This document shows, one piece after another, positions 54,575 through 64,000 of a stretch of DNA of 64,000 nt (its first letter is position 1; each line of letters starts with the position of its first letter). Both the position numbers and the translations under genes were made by a program. Under the pieces are notes generated by a model. It saw nothing but the letters and a program-made list of their open reading frames with translations, had not been told where the DNA came from and did not search any database. The stretch covers positions 19,315-83,314 of the forward strand of contig JACEEZ010001691.1 in assembly GCA_016584305.1 (NCBI GenBank), given 5' to 3'. This stretch comes from Chionoecetes opilio. Taxonomy: Eukaryota > Arthropoda > Malacostraca > Decapoda > Majidae.

Positions 54575-54769
54575 CACGGCAGGCCTGGAAGGAAGCTGAA
54601 GCCAGGAAGGAAGCCATTACTTCCCTGAATGAAGACTGTCATTTAGAGCCAGGAAGCCGAGAATTCTTGGCTTCCTCGCTCTAAATGACCAAAAGGCTTC
54701 ATTTAGTGAAGTCTTACACCCTCCTTCCTGGCTTCACAGTGTTTTCAGCTTCCTTCCAGTCCTGCCGTG
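54575..54769. mobile_element. Foldback MITE (TA-flanked, 195 bp)
   Basis: CACGGCAGGCCTGGAAGGAA at the left, inverted CACGGCAGGACTGGAAGGAA at the right, TA on each side. The interior repeats GGAAGCC and TTCATTTAG-like blocks in inverse. Confidence 0.85.
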
Positions 54770-55041
54770 TAGAGACAAGTGGAAAGTTGTGGATAGACTC
54801 ATCAAAATTACAATACAAATTTGAGCGTAATATCTTCAGCGGCTGTGGTCTATAAACATTCTGTGGGCGACATTCTGTGGTCTCCTGTGTGTATATATAT
54901 ATGTATACAGGGAACAGGTGTATGTCAATATGTATATTACTATGGGAGGGCCATAATATTAACATACATAGTGACATGCACCAGTTCCCTGAAGACTACA
55001 ATGAAACACACACAGCATTTAATGAACTGTTCCTGCCTTAC

Positions 55042-55132
55042 GTTGACAGAGGTCCTGCACCCTTGTCCCGGCCTTGGCGCGCAGGTAGTCGTGGTGGCAC
55101 ACACTGCCGTCCCAGAGCCACCACGGCATGAT
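55042..55132 (-). CDS. FAM120 (PPARgamma coactivator-like) homologue, exon n+1
   Basis: 91-bp minus-strand exon, acceptor CTCCTCCTCCGCAG, donor CAAC/GTAAGG. It reads IMPWWLWDGSVCHHDYLRAK, then AGTRVQDLCQ. The pattern MPW-x-x-x-DG-x-x-x-x-x-x-YL matches the conserved block of FAM120A/B proteins (constitutive coactivator of PPARgamma; FAM120A is an RNA-binding scaffold). It joins the exon at 55691-55903 in phase 0. Frame intact. Confidence 0.7.
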
Positions 55133-55559
55133 CTGCGGAGGAGGAGAACACGCCAGTAATACCTGGCTCGGCCTCTGAAGGGATAGCCTCTTCAGGAGGC
55201 ACGTGATATGCAGGCTTTATAGAACTCTTTATTTTCCCTGCTTCAAGTCAGTCCCTGTGATGTAGAAGTCATGATAGATAGTGTATTTATGTCTACACTA
55301 TATGGAGACACTACACGTACACATGTAGACACTACACTGCTATGTACACACACGTGTACACTACACTGTTATGTCTTGGCGACACTGCTGTAAATATTGA
55401 TGTCTAATAAAATGAGTTACCGTAAATCTTTTTTTAGTTGCCATCTATGAGTGACAAAAAGACTCGGTAATATCTCCTCTCTCTTCCCCTATCTCTTGAA
55501 ATAAAGCTGAAGTAATCCCGGCATCTCACATTCTGCCTGGGCGAAAACCACTTAAAATA

Positions 55560-55645
55560 ATCTCTCTCTCTCTCTGTCTTCTATTCCTCTCTCTCTCTCT
55601 CTCTCCCCACACTCTCTCTCTCTCCTCCTCCTCCTCCTCTCTCTA
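55560..55645. repeat. (CT)n microsatellite
   Basis: CT and CTC repeats in the intron between the two FAM120-like exons. Confidence 0.95.
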
Positions 55646-55690
55646 AAAACAAGTAAGAAATAGATTAACCTTCAGTAGTCAGCATCTTAC

Positions 55691-55903
55691 ATTCTGGCGT
55701 GGGATGGGGAAGTCACAGGCCGCCAGTAGGAAGTAGACGTTGACCAGGCCCTTCATGAAGATGGCCGCCACATGGACATGGCCCGAGCGTCTATGCGGGC
55801 CAGGGCCACCGAGTGAATGAGGAGGTCTTCGCGCATGGGAGAGAATAGCAGCGAGCATGGCGTTCATCTCCCAGTCTTTGAGGATGGGTTTTGGCGGACT
55901 ACA
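55691..55903 (-). CDS. FAM120 (PPARgamma coactivator-like) homologue, exon n
   Basis: 213-bp minus-strand exon, acceptor TTCTCTCCCACAG, donor AAT/GTAAGA, phase 0 at the 3' side. Seen: PKPILKDWEMNAMLAAI, then in a shifted frame REDLLIHSVALARIDARAM, then back in frame AAIFMKGLVNVYFLLAACDF and PIPRQN. The hydrophobic run VNVYFLLAACDFP followed by the next exon's MPW-DG block is the order seen in vertebrate FAM120B (a leucine-rich run, ACGFP, MPW, FDGK, YL). Two compensating one-base indels inside an otherwise sound exon suggest sequence error. Confidence 0.7.
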
Positions 55904-55921
55904 CTGTGGGAGAGAAGGAGT

Positions 55922-55924
55922 GAT

Positions 55925-55966
<42 letters not shown>

Positions 55967-55978
55967 TGGTAGTGGTAG
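55922..55978. repeat. (TAG)n microsatellite
   Basis: Immediately upstream (minus sense) of the FAM120-like exon's pyrimidine tract. Confidence 0.95.
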
Positions 55979-56030
55979 GGAGACCGACACAGAGAGAGAG
56001 AGCGAGAGAATGCATCAGTAATTTCTTTAT

Positions 56031-56340
56031 CTTCTATTAATTAGGAGTAGTAGTTGTAGTTGTAGTTATAGTAGTAGAGGTCTGACTGCACTGTGGGAGA
56101 AGGGAAGGGAGGTTAAATATAGAGAGGAATATGAGGGGAGTGAGGAGAAGGGAGGAGGGAGGAGTTTGTAGTAGTAGTGGTTAGTAGTAGTAGTAGTAGT
56201 GGTTAATAGTAGTAGTAGTAGTAGTGGTGGGGGGATAGAAGGAGGGATAGTAGTAGTAGTGGTTAGTAGTAGTGGGGGGATAGAAGGAGGGATAGTAGTA
56301 GTAGAAGTGGGGGGATAGTAGTAGTAGTAGTAGTAAATGG
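56031..56340. repeat. Degenerate (TAG)n / GGA-rich block
   Basis: TAG trinucleotides interspersed with GGGGGGATAGAAGGAGGGA, the latter twice. Confidence 0.9.
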
Positions 56341-56615
56341 ATGCTTCATGCTACAAATATTTAGTTGTTTTTCTTGCTTTCTTTAAATGACAAGTTATTT
56401 TCTTCTGTTCTCTTATGTCATCTCCCTCCTCCTCCACATCACTCCCTCCTTTACCACCCCACCACACCACCTCCACACTCCACCGCTCTCCTCCTCCACA
56501 CACACACACACCTGCAGACAGAAGAGGGTGGCAGCAGGAACCACCAGGTGGGCGGGAGGGAGGGCTGGGCAGGCACACAGCACAGAAAGGGGCGACACCT
56601 GTACTCACAAGCACC

Positions 56616-56930
56616 GTCCCACAGCGCCTACAAGCAAGGGCTGCCTCCTGGGGGGGTTTTGTCCCACAGCGCCTACAAGCAAGGGCTGCCTCCTGGGGGG
56701 GTTTTGTCCCACAGCGCCTACAAGCAAGGGCTGCCTCCTGGGGGGGTTTTGTCCCACAGCGCCTACAAGCAAGGGCTGCCTCCTGGGGGGGTTTTGTCCC
56801 ACAGCGCCTACAAGCAAGGGCTGCCTCCTGGGGGGGTTTTGTCCCACAGCGCCTACAAGCAAGGGCTGCCTCCTGGGGGGGTTTTGTCCCACAGCGCCTA
56901 CAAGCAAGGGCTGCCTCCTGGGGGGGTTTT
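56616..56930. repeat. 45-bp minisatellite, 7 identical units
   Basis: GTCCCACAGCGCCTACAAGC AAGGGCTGCCTCCTGGGGGG GTTTT repeated exactly seven times with no substitution visible. 45 is divisible by 3, so frames stay open (SAYKQGLPPGGVLSH). Coding is not supported. Confidence 0.97.
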
Positions 56931-57235
56931 CAAAAGTCTACCATTACAAATATAAAAAAGTCAAAATCCAAAAAATGTATTCCCTATTATTTCTTCAAAA
57001 TGAGATCATTGCAGCTCTCGGCGATGCCACTCACGAATATGTCATTAGTTTTCTGCTCTTATTCATATTTCTCCAGTTATTAAACAAATACAATTTTTTT
57101 TCCACTAAAACCTCTATCATTTCATTAATAATAACAATATCGATAAAATAAGTTCAGATTCGTGGTCGTGAGTGAGGCCACGGAGAAGTTTTTTGGCAAG
57201 TTTCAAGAAATCAAAAAAATTAAAAAAACAGCCAG
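56931..57235. other. AT-rich spacer with no recognised feature
   Basis: Non-coding between the 45-bp array and the CTTAAGG satellite. Confidence 0.4.
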
Positions 57236-57650
57236 GGCTTGCTTAAGGTCCTGGTCTTAAGGTCTTAAGGCTTAAGGTCCTGGTCTTAAGGTCTTAAGGC
57301 TTAAGGTCCTGGTCTTAAGGTCTTAAGGCTTAAGGTCCTGGTCTTAAGGTCTTAAGGCTTAAGGTCCTGGTCTTAAGGTCTTAAGGCTTAAGGCTTAAGG
57401 TCCTGGTCTTAAGGTCTTAAGGCTTAAGGTCCTGGTCTTAAGGTCTTAAGGCTTAAGGTCCTGGTCTTAAGGTCTTAAGGCTTAAGGTCCTGGTCTTAAG
57501 GTCTTAAGGCTTAAGGCTTAAGGTCCTGGTCTTAAGGTCTTAAGGCTTAAGGTCCTGGTCTTAAGGTCTTAAGGCTTAAGGTCCTGGTCTTAAGGCTTAA
57601 GGTCCTGGTCTTAAGGTCTTAAGGCTTAAGGTCCTTGCTTAAGGTCTTAA
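57236..57650. repeat. CTTAAGG satellite, left block
   Basis: About 27-bp units GGTCCTGGTCTTAAGGTCTT AAGGCTTAA. Continues at 59399 after the insertion. Confidence 0.95.
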
Positions 57651-57881
57651 AGTAGTCGTCCAGACCCATTTTTTTTTTGCCGAATTATGTTGACTGTACA
57701 TTCAAAACACCTAATCCACCAAAAATAATTGATTTCCAGGCCTTATTTCCGTAAAAACACGACTTTTGTAAAAAGCGCGCGAAAAAAAAAATCTTCCCTC
57801 CAACAGGATTACGACTGTTATTGATGACGTCAGAACAGGGACGCCCGCAGACACTCTGTCTGACACCTGTCGGCAAATGTT

Positions 57882-58061
57882 ATGATGAGCGATTGTACTT
57901 CGGTGTCAGACAGTGAATCTGTCGCCGTGACAGATTTAGAGTACGATGCTCAATCTGACACCGAAAGAAATGACGCTGGTCGCGTATACTATGAGGAAAA
58001 CGAACCTCAGATTGTCATGGGATCCTATATGTTTGAGCCCGAGTACGAGGTGGATGAACAG
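57882..58061 (+). CDS. First exon of a P2X7-like (P2RX7_C) domain protein, partial
   Basis: ATG at 57882 (in TTATGATG), 60 codons, then donor ACAG/GTGTCT. It reads MMSDCTSVSDSESVAVTDLE, a D/E/S-rich acidic tail (YDAQSDTERNDAG), then IVMGSYMFEPEYEVDEQ. An acidic N-terminus leading to YMFEP is the typical start of invertebrate proteins with the P2X purinoceptor 7 C-terminal (zinc-binding) domain, many carried by mobile elements. The downstream NTDWC-type zinc motif is absent from the window; the intron runs into an inverted repeat. Probably a captured or decayed first exon. The family call is from memory of the motif and is tentative. Confidence 0.5.
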
Positions 58062-58098
58062 GTGTCTCTTTATCTTTCTTTATCTGTCTCTTTATCTT

Positions 58099-58982
58099 GG
58101 CAGGAGGGATGAGACGTGCACTCGCGCGTATGTCCCCCGGTGAAATTATGAATTATTTAATCATAATTTCTACTAGTTATGGACAATTACAGTATCTTAT
58201 AAGTTTTAACTACACAATCGATATTAATAAACGGCTGTTATTTACCAAATAAGCAGTACATGAGAACAGCAGGGCTGTCATAAGCAATAATGTCAAGGGC
58301 TACTTGGCATTATGTCGGCGAGGGAGAGGCAAGGTGGGTAGGGATGGGTGCCGTGCCAGGCTACATCAGCTGTGTCCCTCCTTCTCCCGCCCAGGGGCAG
58401 TGGCAGTGTTTAGTTTGAGTTAAAATCATGACTTATTTAGTATCAATTTGAGAGAAATAAGCTGTAGACAGTGTTGTACGCTTACGGCAATGTGGAGTAT
58501 TATTCTGGATATGGGGATTATTTATGGATCGTGGTCATCTCTGAAATTATGAACATTAGTTTCATTATGATTGTTACAAATTAGGGAGCATTACAGTACC
58601 TTATAACCAGACAAAGATTCATTAAATTTACTGATAAGCATTACATGAAGACAGCATAGCTGAAATTTGTGAACACTGCCACTGCCCCTGGGCGGGAGAA
58701 GGAGGGACACCGCTGATGTAGCCTGGCACGGCACCCATCCCTACCCTCCTTGCCTCTCCCTCGCCGACATGATGCCAAGTAGCCCTTGACATTATTGCTT
58801 ATGACAGCCCTGCTGTTCTCATGTACTGCTTATTTGGTAAATAACAGCCGTTTATTAATATCGATTGTGTAGTTAAAACTTATAAGATACTGTAATTGTC
58901 CATAACTAGTAGAAATTATGATTAAATAATTCATAATTTCACCGGGGGACATACGCGCGAGTGCACGTCTCATACCTCCTGC
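58099..58982. other. 312-bp near-perfect inverted repeat with 261-bp spacer
   Basis: Arms 58099-58410 and 58672-58982 match almost base for base in inverse (GGCAGGAGG-x-ATGAGACGT / inverse at 58982; GGGCAGTGGCAGTGTT / inverse at 58672). It begins 37 bp after the exon donor. Possibly a nested foldback element. Confidence 0.95.
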
Positions 58983-59398
58983 CTCCCGCTAGCCGTGAGT
59001 TACATGACGGCCGCGGTAATTCTTTCTCACTCCGTGTCACGTAAAGGAAGCTTCAGAAAGCATATGGGTATAGAGCATTTTGTTCTTAGAATAATTCGGT
59101 CTATCTCCTGTATCAACATTTGCATAAACTCGTGTTACACCCTGTATTTATCTCTGTGTTTACGTGTCTCTCTGATCAGCGCGGGAAGATGAGCCTCCCT
59201 GATGCTACGTCACCGAGCCTGAGCGTCTGCAAACCTTGAGAGCGTTTTGAAAACTCGGGGAATTTGCAGATTTTGATTGCGATATTTAAAACGTGCTGAC
59301 TGGATACAAAAAGTGACGACGTATTGTTGTTATACTCGTTAATGGCTATGCTTTGATGGCATTAAATCAGGAATGATGAAATGGTCTGCACGACTACT

Positions 59399-62300
59399 TT
59401 AAGGCTTAAGGTCCTTGCTTAAGGTCCTGGTCTTAAGGTCTTAAGGCTTAAGGTCCTTGCTTAAGGTCCTGGTCTTAAGGTCTTAAGGCTTAAGGTCCTT
59501 GTCTTAAGGTCTTAAGGCTTAAGGTCCTGGTCTTAAGGCTTAAGGTCCTGGTCTTAAGGTCCTGGTCTTAAGGCTTAAGGTCCTGGTCTTAAGGTCTTAA
59601 GGCTTAAGGTCTGGTCTTAAGGTCTTAAGGCTTAAGGTCCTGGTCTTAAGGTCTTAAGGCTTAAGGTCCTGTCTTAAGGTCTTAAGGCTTAAGGTCCTGC
59701 TTAAGGTCTTAAGGCTTAAGGTCCTGGTCTTAAGGTCTTAAGGCTTAAGGTCCTGGTCTTAAGGTCTTAAGGCTTAAGGTCCTGGTCTTAAGGTCTTAAG
59801 GCTTAAGGTCCTGGTCTTAAGGTCTTAAGGCTTAAGGTCCTGGTCTTAAGGTCTTAAGGCTTAAGGTCCTTGCTTAAGGTCTTAAGGCTTAAGGTCCTGG
59901 TCTTAAGGTCTTAAGGCTTAAGGTCCTGGTCTTAAGGTCTTAAGGCTTAAGGTCCTGGTCTTAAGGTCTTAAGGCTTAAGGTCCTGGTCTTAAGGTCTTA
60001 AGGTCCTGGTCTTAAGGTCTTAGGCTTAAGGTCCTGGTCTTAAGGTCTTAAGGCTTAAGGTCCTGGTCTTAAGGTCTTAAGGCTTAAGGTCCGGGTCTTA
60101 AGGTCTTAAGGCTTAAGGTCCTGGTCTTAAGGCTTAAGGTCCTTGCTTAAGGTCTTAAGGCTTAAGGTCCTTGCTTAAGGTCCTGGTCTTAAGGTCTTAA
60201 GGCTTAAGGTCCGGGTCTTAAGGTCTTAAGGCTTAAGGTCCTTGCTTAAGGTCCTGGTCTTAAGGTCTTAAGGCTTAAGGTCCTTGCTTAAGGTCCTGGT
60301 CTTAAGGTCTTAAGGCTTAAGGTCCGGGTCTTAAGGTCTTAAGGCTTAAGGTCCTGGTCTTAAGGCTTAAGGTCCTTGCTTAAGGTCTTAAGGCTTAAGG
60401 TCCTTGCTTAAGGTCCTGGTCTTAAGGTCTTAAGGCTTAAGGTCCTGGTCTTAAGGTCTTAAGGCTTAAGGTCCTTGCTTAAGGTCCGGGTCTTAAGGTC
60501 TTAAGGCTTAAGGTCCTTGCTTAAGGTCCTGGTCTTAAGGTCCTTAAGGCTTAAGGTCCTTGCTTAAGGTCCGGGTCTTAAGGTCTTAAGGCTTAAGGTC
60601 CTTGCTTAAGGTCCTGGTCTTAGGTCTTAAGGCTTAAGGTCCTTGCTTAAGGTCCGGGTCTTAAGGTCTTAAGGCTTAAGGTCCTTGCTTAAGGTCCTGG
60701 TCCTTAAGGTCTTAAGGCTTAAGGTCCTTGCTTAAGGTCCTGGTCTTAAGGTCTTAAGGCTTAAGGTCCTTGCTTAAGGTCCTGGTCTTAAGGTCTTAAG
60801 GCTTAAGGTCCTTGCTTAAGGTCCTGGTCTTAAGGTCTTAAGGCTTAAGGTCCTTGCTTAAGGTCCTGGTCTTAAGGCTTAAGGTCCTTGCTTAAGGTCT
60901 TAAGCTTAAGGTCCTTGCTTAAGGTCCTGGTCTTAAGGTCTTAAGGCTTAAGGTCCTTGCTTAAGGTCCGGGTCTTAAGGTCTTAAGGCTTAAGGTCCTT
61001 GCTTAAGGTCCTGGTCTTAAGGTCTTAAGGCTTAAGGTCCTTGCTTAAGGTCCGGGTCTTAAGGTCTTAAGGCTTAGGTCCTTGCTTAAGGTCCGGGTCT
61101 TAAGGTCTTAAGGCTTAAGGTCCCTTGCTTAAGGTCCTGGTCTTAAGGCTTAAGGTCCTTGCTTAAGGTCTTAAGGCTTAAGGTCCTTGCTTAAGGTCCT
61201 GGTCTTAAGGCTTAAGGTCCTTGCTTAAGGTCTTAAGGCTTAAGGTCCTTGCTTAAGGTCCTGGTCTTAAGGTCTTAAGGCTTAAGGTCCTTGCTTAAGG
61301 TCCTGGTCTTAAGGCTTAAGGTCCTTGCTTAAGGTCTTAAGGCTTAAGGTCCTTGCTTAAGGTCCTGGTCTTAAGGCTTAAGGTCCTTGCTTAAGGTCTT
61401 AAGGCTTAAGGTCCTTGCTTAAGGTCCTGGTCTTAAGGTCTTAAGGCTTAAGGTCCTTGCTTAAGGTCCGGGTCTTAAGGTCTTAAGGCTTAAGGTCCTT
61501 GCTTAAGGTCCGGGTCTTAAGGTCTTAAGGCTTAAGGTCCTTGCTTAAGGTCCGGGTCTTAAGGTCTTAAGGCTTAAGGTCCTTGCTTAAGGTCCGGGTC
61601 TTAAGGTCTTAAGGCTTAAGGTCCTTGCTTAAGGTCCTGGTCTTAAGGTCTTAAGGCTTAAGGTCCTTGCTTAAGGTCCTGGTCTTAAGGTCTTAAGGCT
61701 TAGGTCCTTGCTTAAGGTCCGGGTCTTAAGGTCTTAAGGCTTAAGGTCCTTGCTTAAGGTCCTGGTCTTAAGGCTTAAGGTCCGGTCTTAAGGCTTAAGG
61801 TCCTGGTCTTAAGGCTTAAGGTCCTTGCTTAAGGTCTTAAGGCTTAAGGTCCTGGTCTTAAGGTCTTAAGGCTTAAGGTCCTTGCTTAAGGTCCTGGTCT
61901 TAAGGTCTTAAGCTTAAGGTCCTTGCTTAAGGTCCTGGTCTTAAGGCTTAAGGTCCTGGTCTTAAGGCTTAAGGTCCTTGCTTAAGGTCTTAAGGCTTAA
62001 GGTCCTTGCTTAAGGTCCTGTCTTAAGGTCTTAAGGCTTATAGGTCCTTGCTTAAGGTCCTGGTCTTAAGGTCTTAAGGCTTAAGGTCCTTGCTTAAGGT
62101 CCTGGTCTTAAGGTCTTAAGGCTTAAGGTCCTTGCTTAAGGTCCTGGTCTTAAGGTCTTAAGGCTTAAGGTCCTTGCTTAAGGTCCTGGTCTTAAGGTCT
62201 TAAGGCTTAAGGTCCTTGCTTAGGTCCTGGTCTTAAGGCTTAAGGTCCTTGCTTAAGTCCTGGTCTTAAGGTCTTAAGGCTTAGGTCCTGCTTAAGGTCC

Positions 62301-62823
62301 GGGTCTTAAGTCTTAAGGCTTAAGGTCCTTGCTTAAGGTCCTGGTCTTAAGGTCTTAAGGCTTAAGGGTCCTTGCTTAGGTCCTGGTCTTAAGGTCTTAA
62401 GGCTTAAGGTCCTTGCTTAAGGTCCGGTCTTAAGGTCTTAAGGCTTAAGGTCCTTGCTTAAGGTCCTGGTCTTAAGGTCTTAAGGCTTAAGGTCCTTGCT
62501 TAAGGTCCGGGTCTTAAGGTCTTAAGGTCCTTGCTTAAGGTCTTAAGGCTTAAGGTCCTTGCTTAAGGTCCTGGTCTTAAGGTCTTAAGGCTTAAGGTCC
62601 TTGCTTAAGGTCCTGGTCTTAAGGTCTTAAGGCTTAAGGTCCTTGCTTAAGGTCCTGGTCTTAAGGTCTTAAGGCTTAAGGTCCTTGCTTAAGGTCCGGG
62701 TCTTAAGGTCTTAAGGCTTAAGGTCCTTGCTTAAGGTCCTGGTCTTAAGGTCTTAAGGCTTAAGGTCCTTGCTTAAGGTCCTGGTCTTAAGGTCTTAAGG
62801 CTTAAGGTCCTTGCTTAAGGTCC
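59399..62823. repeat. CTTAAGG satellite, right block
   Basis: 3.4 kb. The first ~1 kb is mostly the ~27-bp unit of the left block; further right a ~42-bp higher-order unit dominates, adding CTTGCTTAAGGTCC, with CTGG/CGGG variants alternating. Every unit holds several CTTAAG palindromes. Confidence 0.95.
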
Positions 62824-63146
62824 GGGGGGGAGATGCTGAGAAGTGCCATAGAGGTAAGGCAAAAAGGGCGCCTTACCCGTCTTCAGGCGCTTTAGTAAAG
62901 GCCCGGCTAAGGCAGCGACTAAAGCCCATGTACAGTCTAAAGTTCAGGCGCTTTTGCACTGCCTTACACCTCCAAAGCCTATGGCGTGGGCGTGGTCCCA
63001 GAATCCTGCTAGCCAATCACGTTGCCTATCTGAGCGCTGCTTAGGCAGCTTCGACCAATCACAAGGCTTGAACACGTCTCTGCTGAAGCAAGGAATGTTG
63101 TCCCTCCCTCCCTAACCAAGCACTTATGGCAAGGATACACCGCTCT
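62824..63146. other. GC-rich block with CCAAT boxes; weak foldback
   Basis: AGCCAATCACG (63010) and GACCAATCACA (63053) plus GCGTGGGCGTGG (62984) look promoter-like. GAGGTAAGGCAAAAAGGGCG (62851) is a loose inverse of CGCTTTTGCACTGCCTTACA-CC (62949). No first exon identified. Confidence 0.4.
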
Positions 63147-63475
63147 CAAATCATCATCTATAAAGCTATACCCTAAGAATCTATGTTAAAATTTGACTTC
63201 ACGGATAATTTAACACCAGAAAAACAACCTTTGGACATAAGAACATAAGAAAATCCTCATCTATAAAGCTATACCATAAAAATCTATGTTAAAATTTGAC
63301 TTCACGGATAATTTAACACCAGAAAAACAACCTCTGGACATAAGAACATAAGAAAAGGATCATCTATAATGCCATACCCTAAGAATCTATGTTAAAATTT
63401 GACCTCACGGATAATTTAACACCAGAATCTATGTTAAAATTTGAGCTCAGGGATAATTTAACAGGGGAAAAACAA
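63147..63475. repeat. ~104-bp tandem repeat, ~3 units
   Basis: Units hold CATCTATAAAGCTATACC, ATCTATGTTAAAATTTGAC and TTCACGGATAATTTAACACC, joined by AACATAAGAAAA. The last unit is shortened. Confidence 0.9.
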
Positions 63476-63518
63476 GGTATTTTAGGTGTGTCTATATATA
63501 GAAGACAGCCTGACTCAC

Positions 63519-63618
63519 CGCCCTGTTCTTGTCCCGCAGAATCTTAATGTCTCCTGTGCCGCGTTCCTTCCACTCGGGCAGACTCTCCGCCGTGTGGTAG
63601 CGGAACAGCTTGCAGCGC
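63519..63618 (-). CDS. RANBP1: RanBP1 homologue, Ran-binding domain exon
   Basis: 100-bp minus-strand exon, acceptor TTGTTCCAG/G, donor GCG/GTGAGT; one base plus 33 intact codons. It reads RCKLFRYHTAES, then LPEWKERGTGDIKILRDKNR, then A. This is the conserved core of the Ran-binding domain of RanBP1 (R-x-KLFR, EWKERGTGD-K-L), the cytosolic cofactor that binds Ran-GTP and promotes RanGAP-stimulated hydrolysis in nuclear transport and mitosis. RanBP2 repeats share the core, but LPEWKERGTGDIKIL is closest to RanBP1. Preceding exons lie beyond the window. The next exon, expected to begin near an IRLLMRR-type segment, is not seen before the satellite. Confidence 0.85.
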
Positions 63619-63891
63619 CTGGAACAACAGTGATGGCACGAATTACTACTTCATAATAATTAATAGACTACATATATATATATATACATATATTAGGGTG
63701 GTCCTTATTTATTTGATCATAAATTGAAAGGGTCCCGGGGTTTTCCAATGTTTTGTTTGAGGTAGAGAAACTGTGTCTGAAGTATTAAAGCCATCAGACA
63801 ATTATTCGAACAGCGCTTCTAAAAATGTATGTTGCGAGTCCTTAGCACGTTTTAATAAAAAAATAACTTGTAATTTACTTTAGTAAATAAC
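63619..63891. mobile_element. Intron with one family-B type terminus
   Basis: TTAGGGTGGTCC at 63693, next to a TA tract, matches the family-B terminus at 35117 for 12 bp, then differs. Its partner is not in the window. Confidence 0.4.
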
Positions 63892-64000
63892 TTGGTAATT
63901 TTACTCACCCCAGTTTGAATGTCGTAACATTGGATTTTTGATCTGGTATATTGAAAATAGCCCCTAATTTACACCTCTGGTATCATGGGATTGTGGTGTA
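63892..64000 (-). mobile_element. Tigger/mariner-like element, second copy, cut by window end
   Basis: Reverse complement of about 11466-11589 (TTTACTCACCCCAGTTTGAA, TCCTATCATTGGA-like, CCCTAATTTACAC), diverged by several bases. Its terminus would be just beyond 64000. Confidence 0.75.

Larger units (their letters stand above)
57651..59398 (+). mobile_element. TTAA-targeting element (Kolobok-like?) in satellite
   Basis: Inverted termini AGTAGTCGTCCAGACCCATT and, inverted from the right, AGTAGTCGTGCAGACCATTT, between TTAA at 57647-57650 and 59399-59402. TTAA plus a 5'-AG terminus suggests Kolobok rather than piggyBac (inference). 1748 bp, with a first coding exon at 57882 and a large inverted repeat at 58099-58982. 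Confidence 0.85.

Noticed and set aside
56365..57151. Frames of 196-254 codons with 15-residue repeats
   Set aside because: Due to the exact 45-bp array; no signal peptide, start context or family support.

Overview
This window is a repeat-saturated stretch of an arthropod nuclear genome, most likely a decapod crustacean. A 1.9-kb TTAGG array (the arthropod telomere unit) lies inside an intron. Host exons are small, bounded by GT/AG and separated by kilobases of transposons. Tigger/pogo, hAT, TTAA-targeting elements, LINEs and a tRNA-derived SINE are nested in one another. No bacterial, viral or organellar genes were seen. There is one 871-base assembly gap (45630-46500).

Host genes. All convincing host exons lie on the minus strand and are fragments of larger genes: a RanBP1-type Ran-binding exon (63519-63618), two consecutive exons of a FAM120 / constitutive coactivator of PPARgamma homologue (55691-55903 and 55042-55132), two consecutive exons of a WDFY3 (ALFY / blue cheese) homologue entering its PH-BEACH module (31670-31838 and 28629-28966), and two exons I do not recognise (24537-24780 and 21376-21513). 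Several show one-base frame breaks. The window has a general signature of one-base losses in homopolymers, so much of this may be assembly error rather than gene decay.

Layout. 1-237 is a Ty3/gypsy integrase fragment. 1416-4306 is a five-deep nest: a TTAA MITE holds a hAT element, which holds a 5'-truncated LINE with an exact 10-bp target duplication, which holds a Tigger-type element, which holds a fragment of a second LINE. 3945-5800 and 12540-14480 are diverged copies of one segment. Between them is a complete 4.9-kb DUF7869-type transposon (6461-11345) with inverted termini, whose terminal pattern recurs in two foldback MITEs. A second transposon family (A) occurs as two copies, 14504-16904 and 32001-34371. 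A related family (B) forms an inverted chimera at 35117-37027. 18118-18584 and 22985-23914 are duplicates, one interrupted by a 698-bp TTAA element. 25745-27869 is a longer copy of the first LINE. 34-45 kb is dominated by Tigger elements, two of which carry the same SINE. 48-51 kb is a 29-bp satellite split by another Tigger-type element. 51.2-52.9 kb is a 33-bp G-rich minisatellite. 57.2-62.8 kb is a CTTAAGG-rich satellite split by a TTAA-targeting element with a P2X7-like first exon and a 312-bp inverted repeat.

How it fits together. There is no operon-like logic. The coherent story is transposon ecology: elements land in satellites and in each other, leave readable target duplications and empty-site paralogues, and in several places seed tandem repeats from their own ends or from host splice sites.
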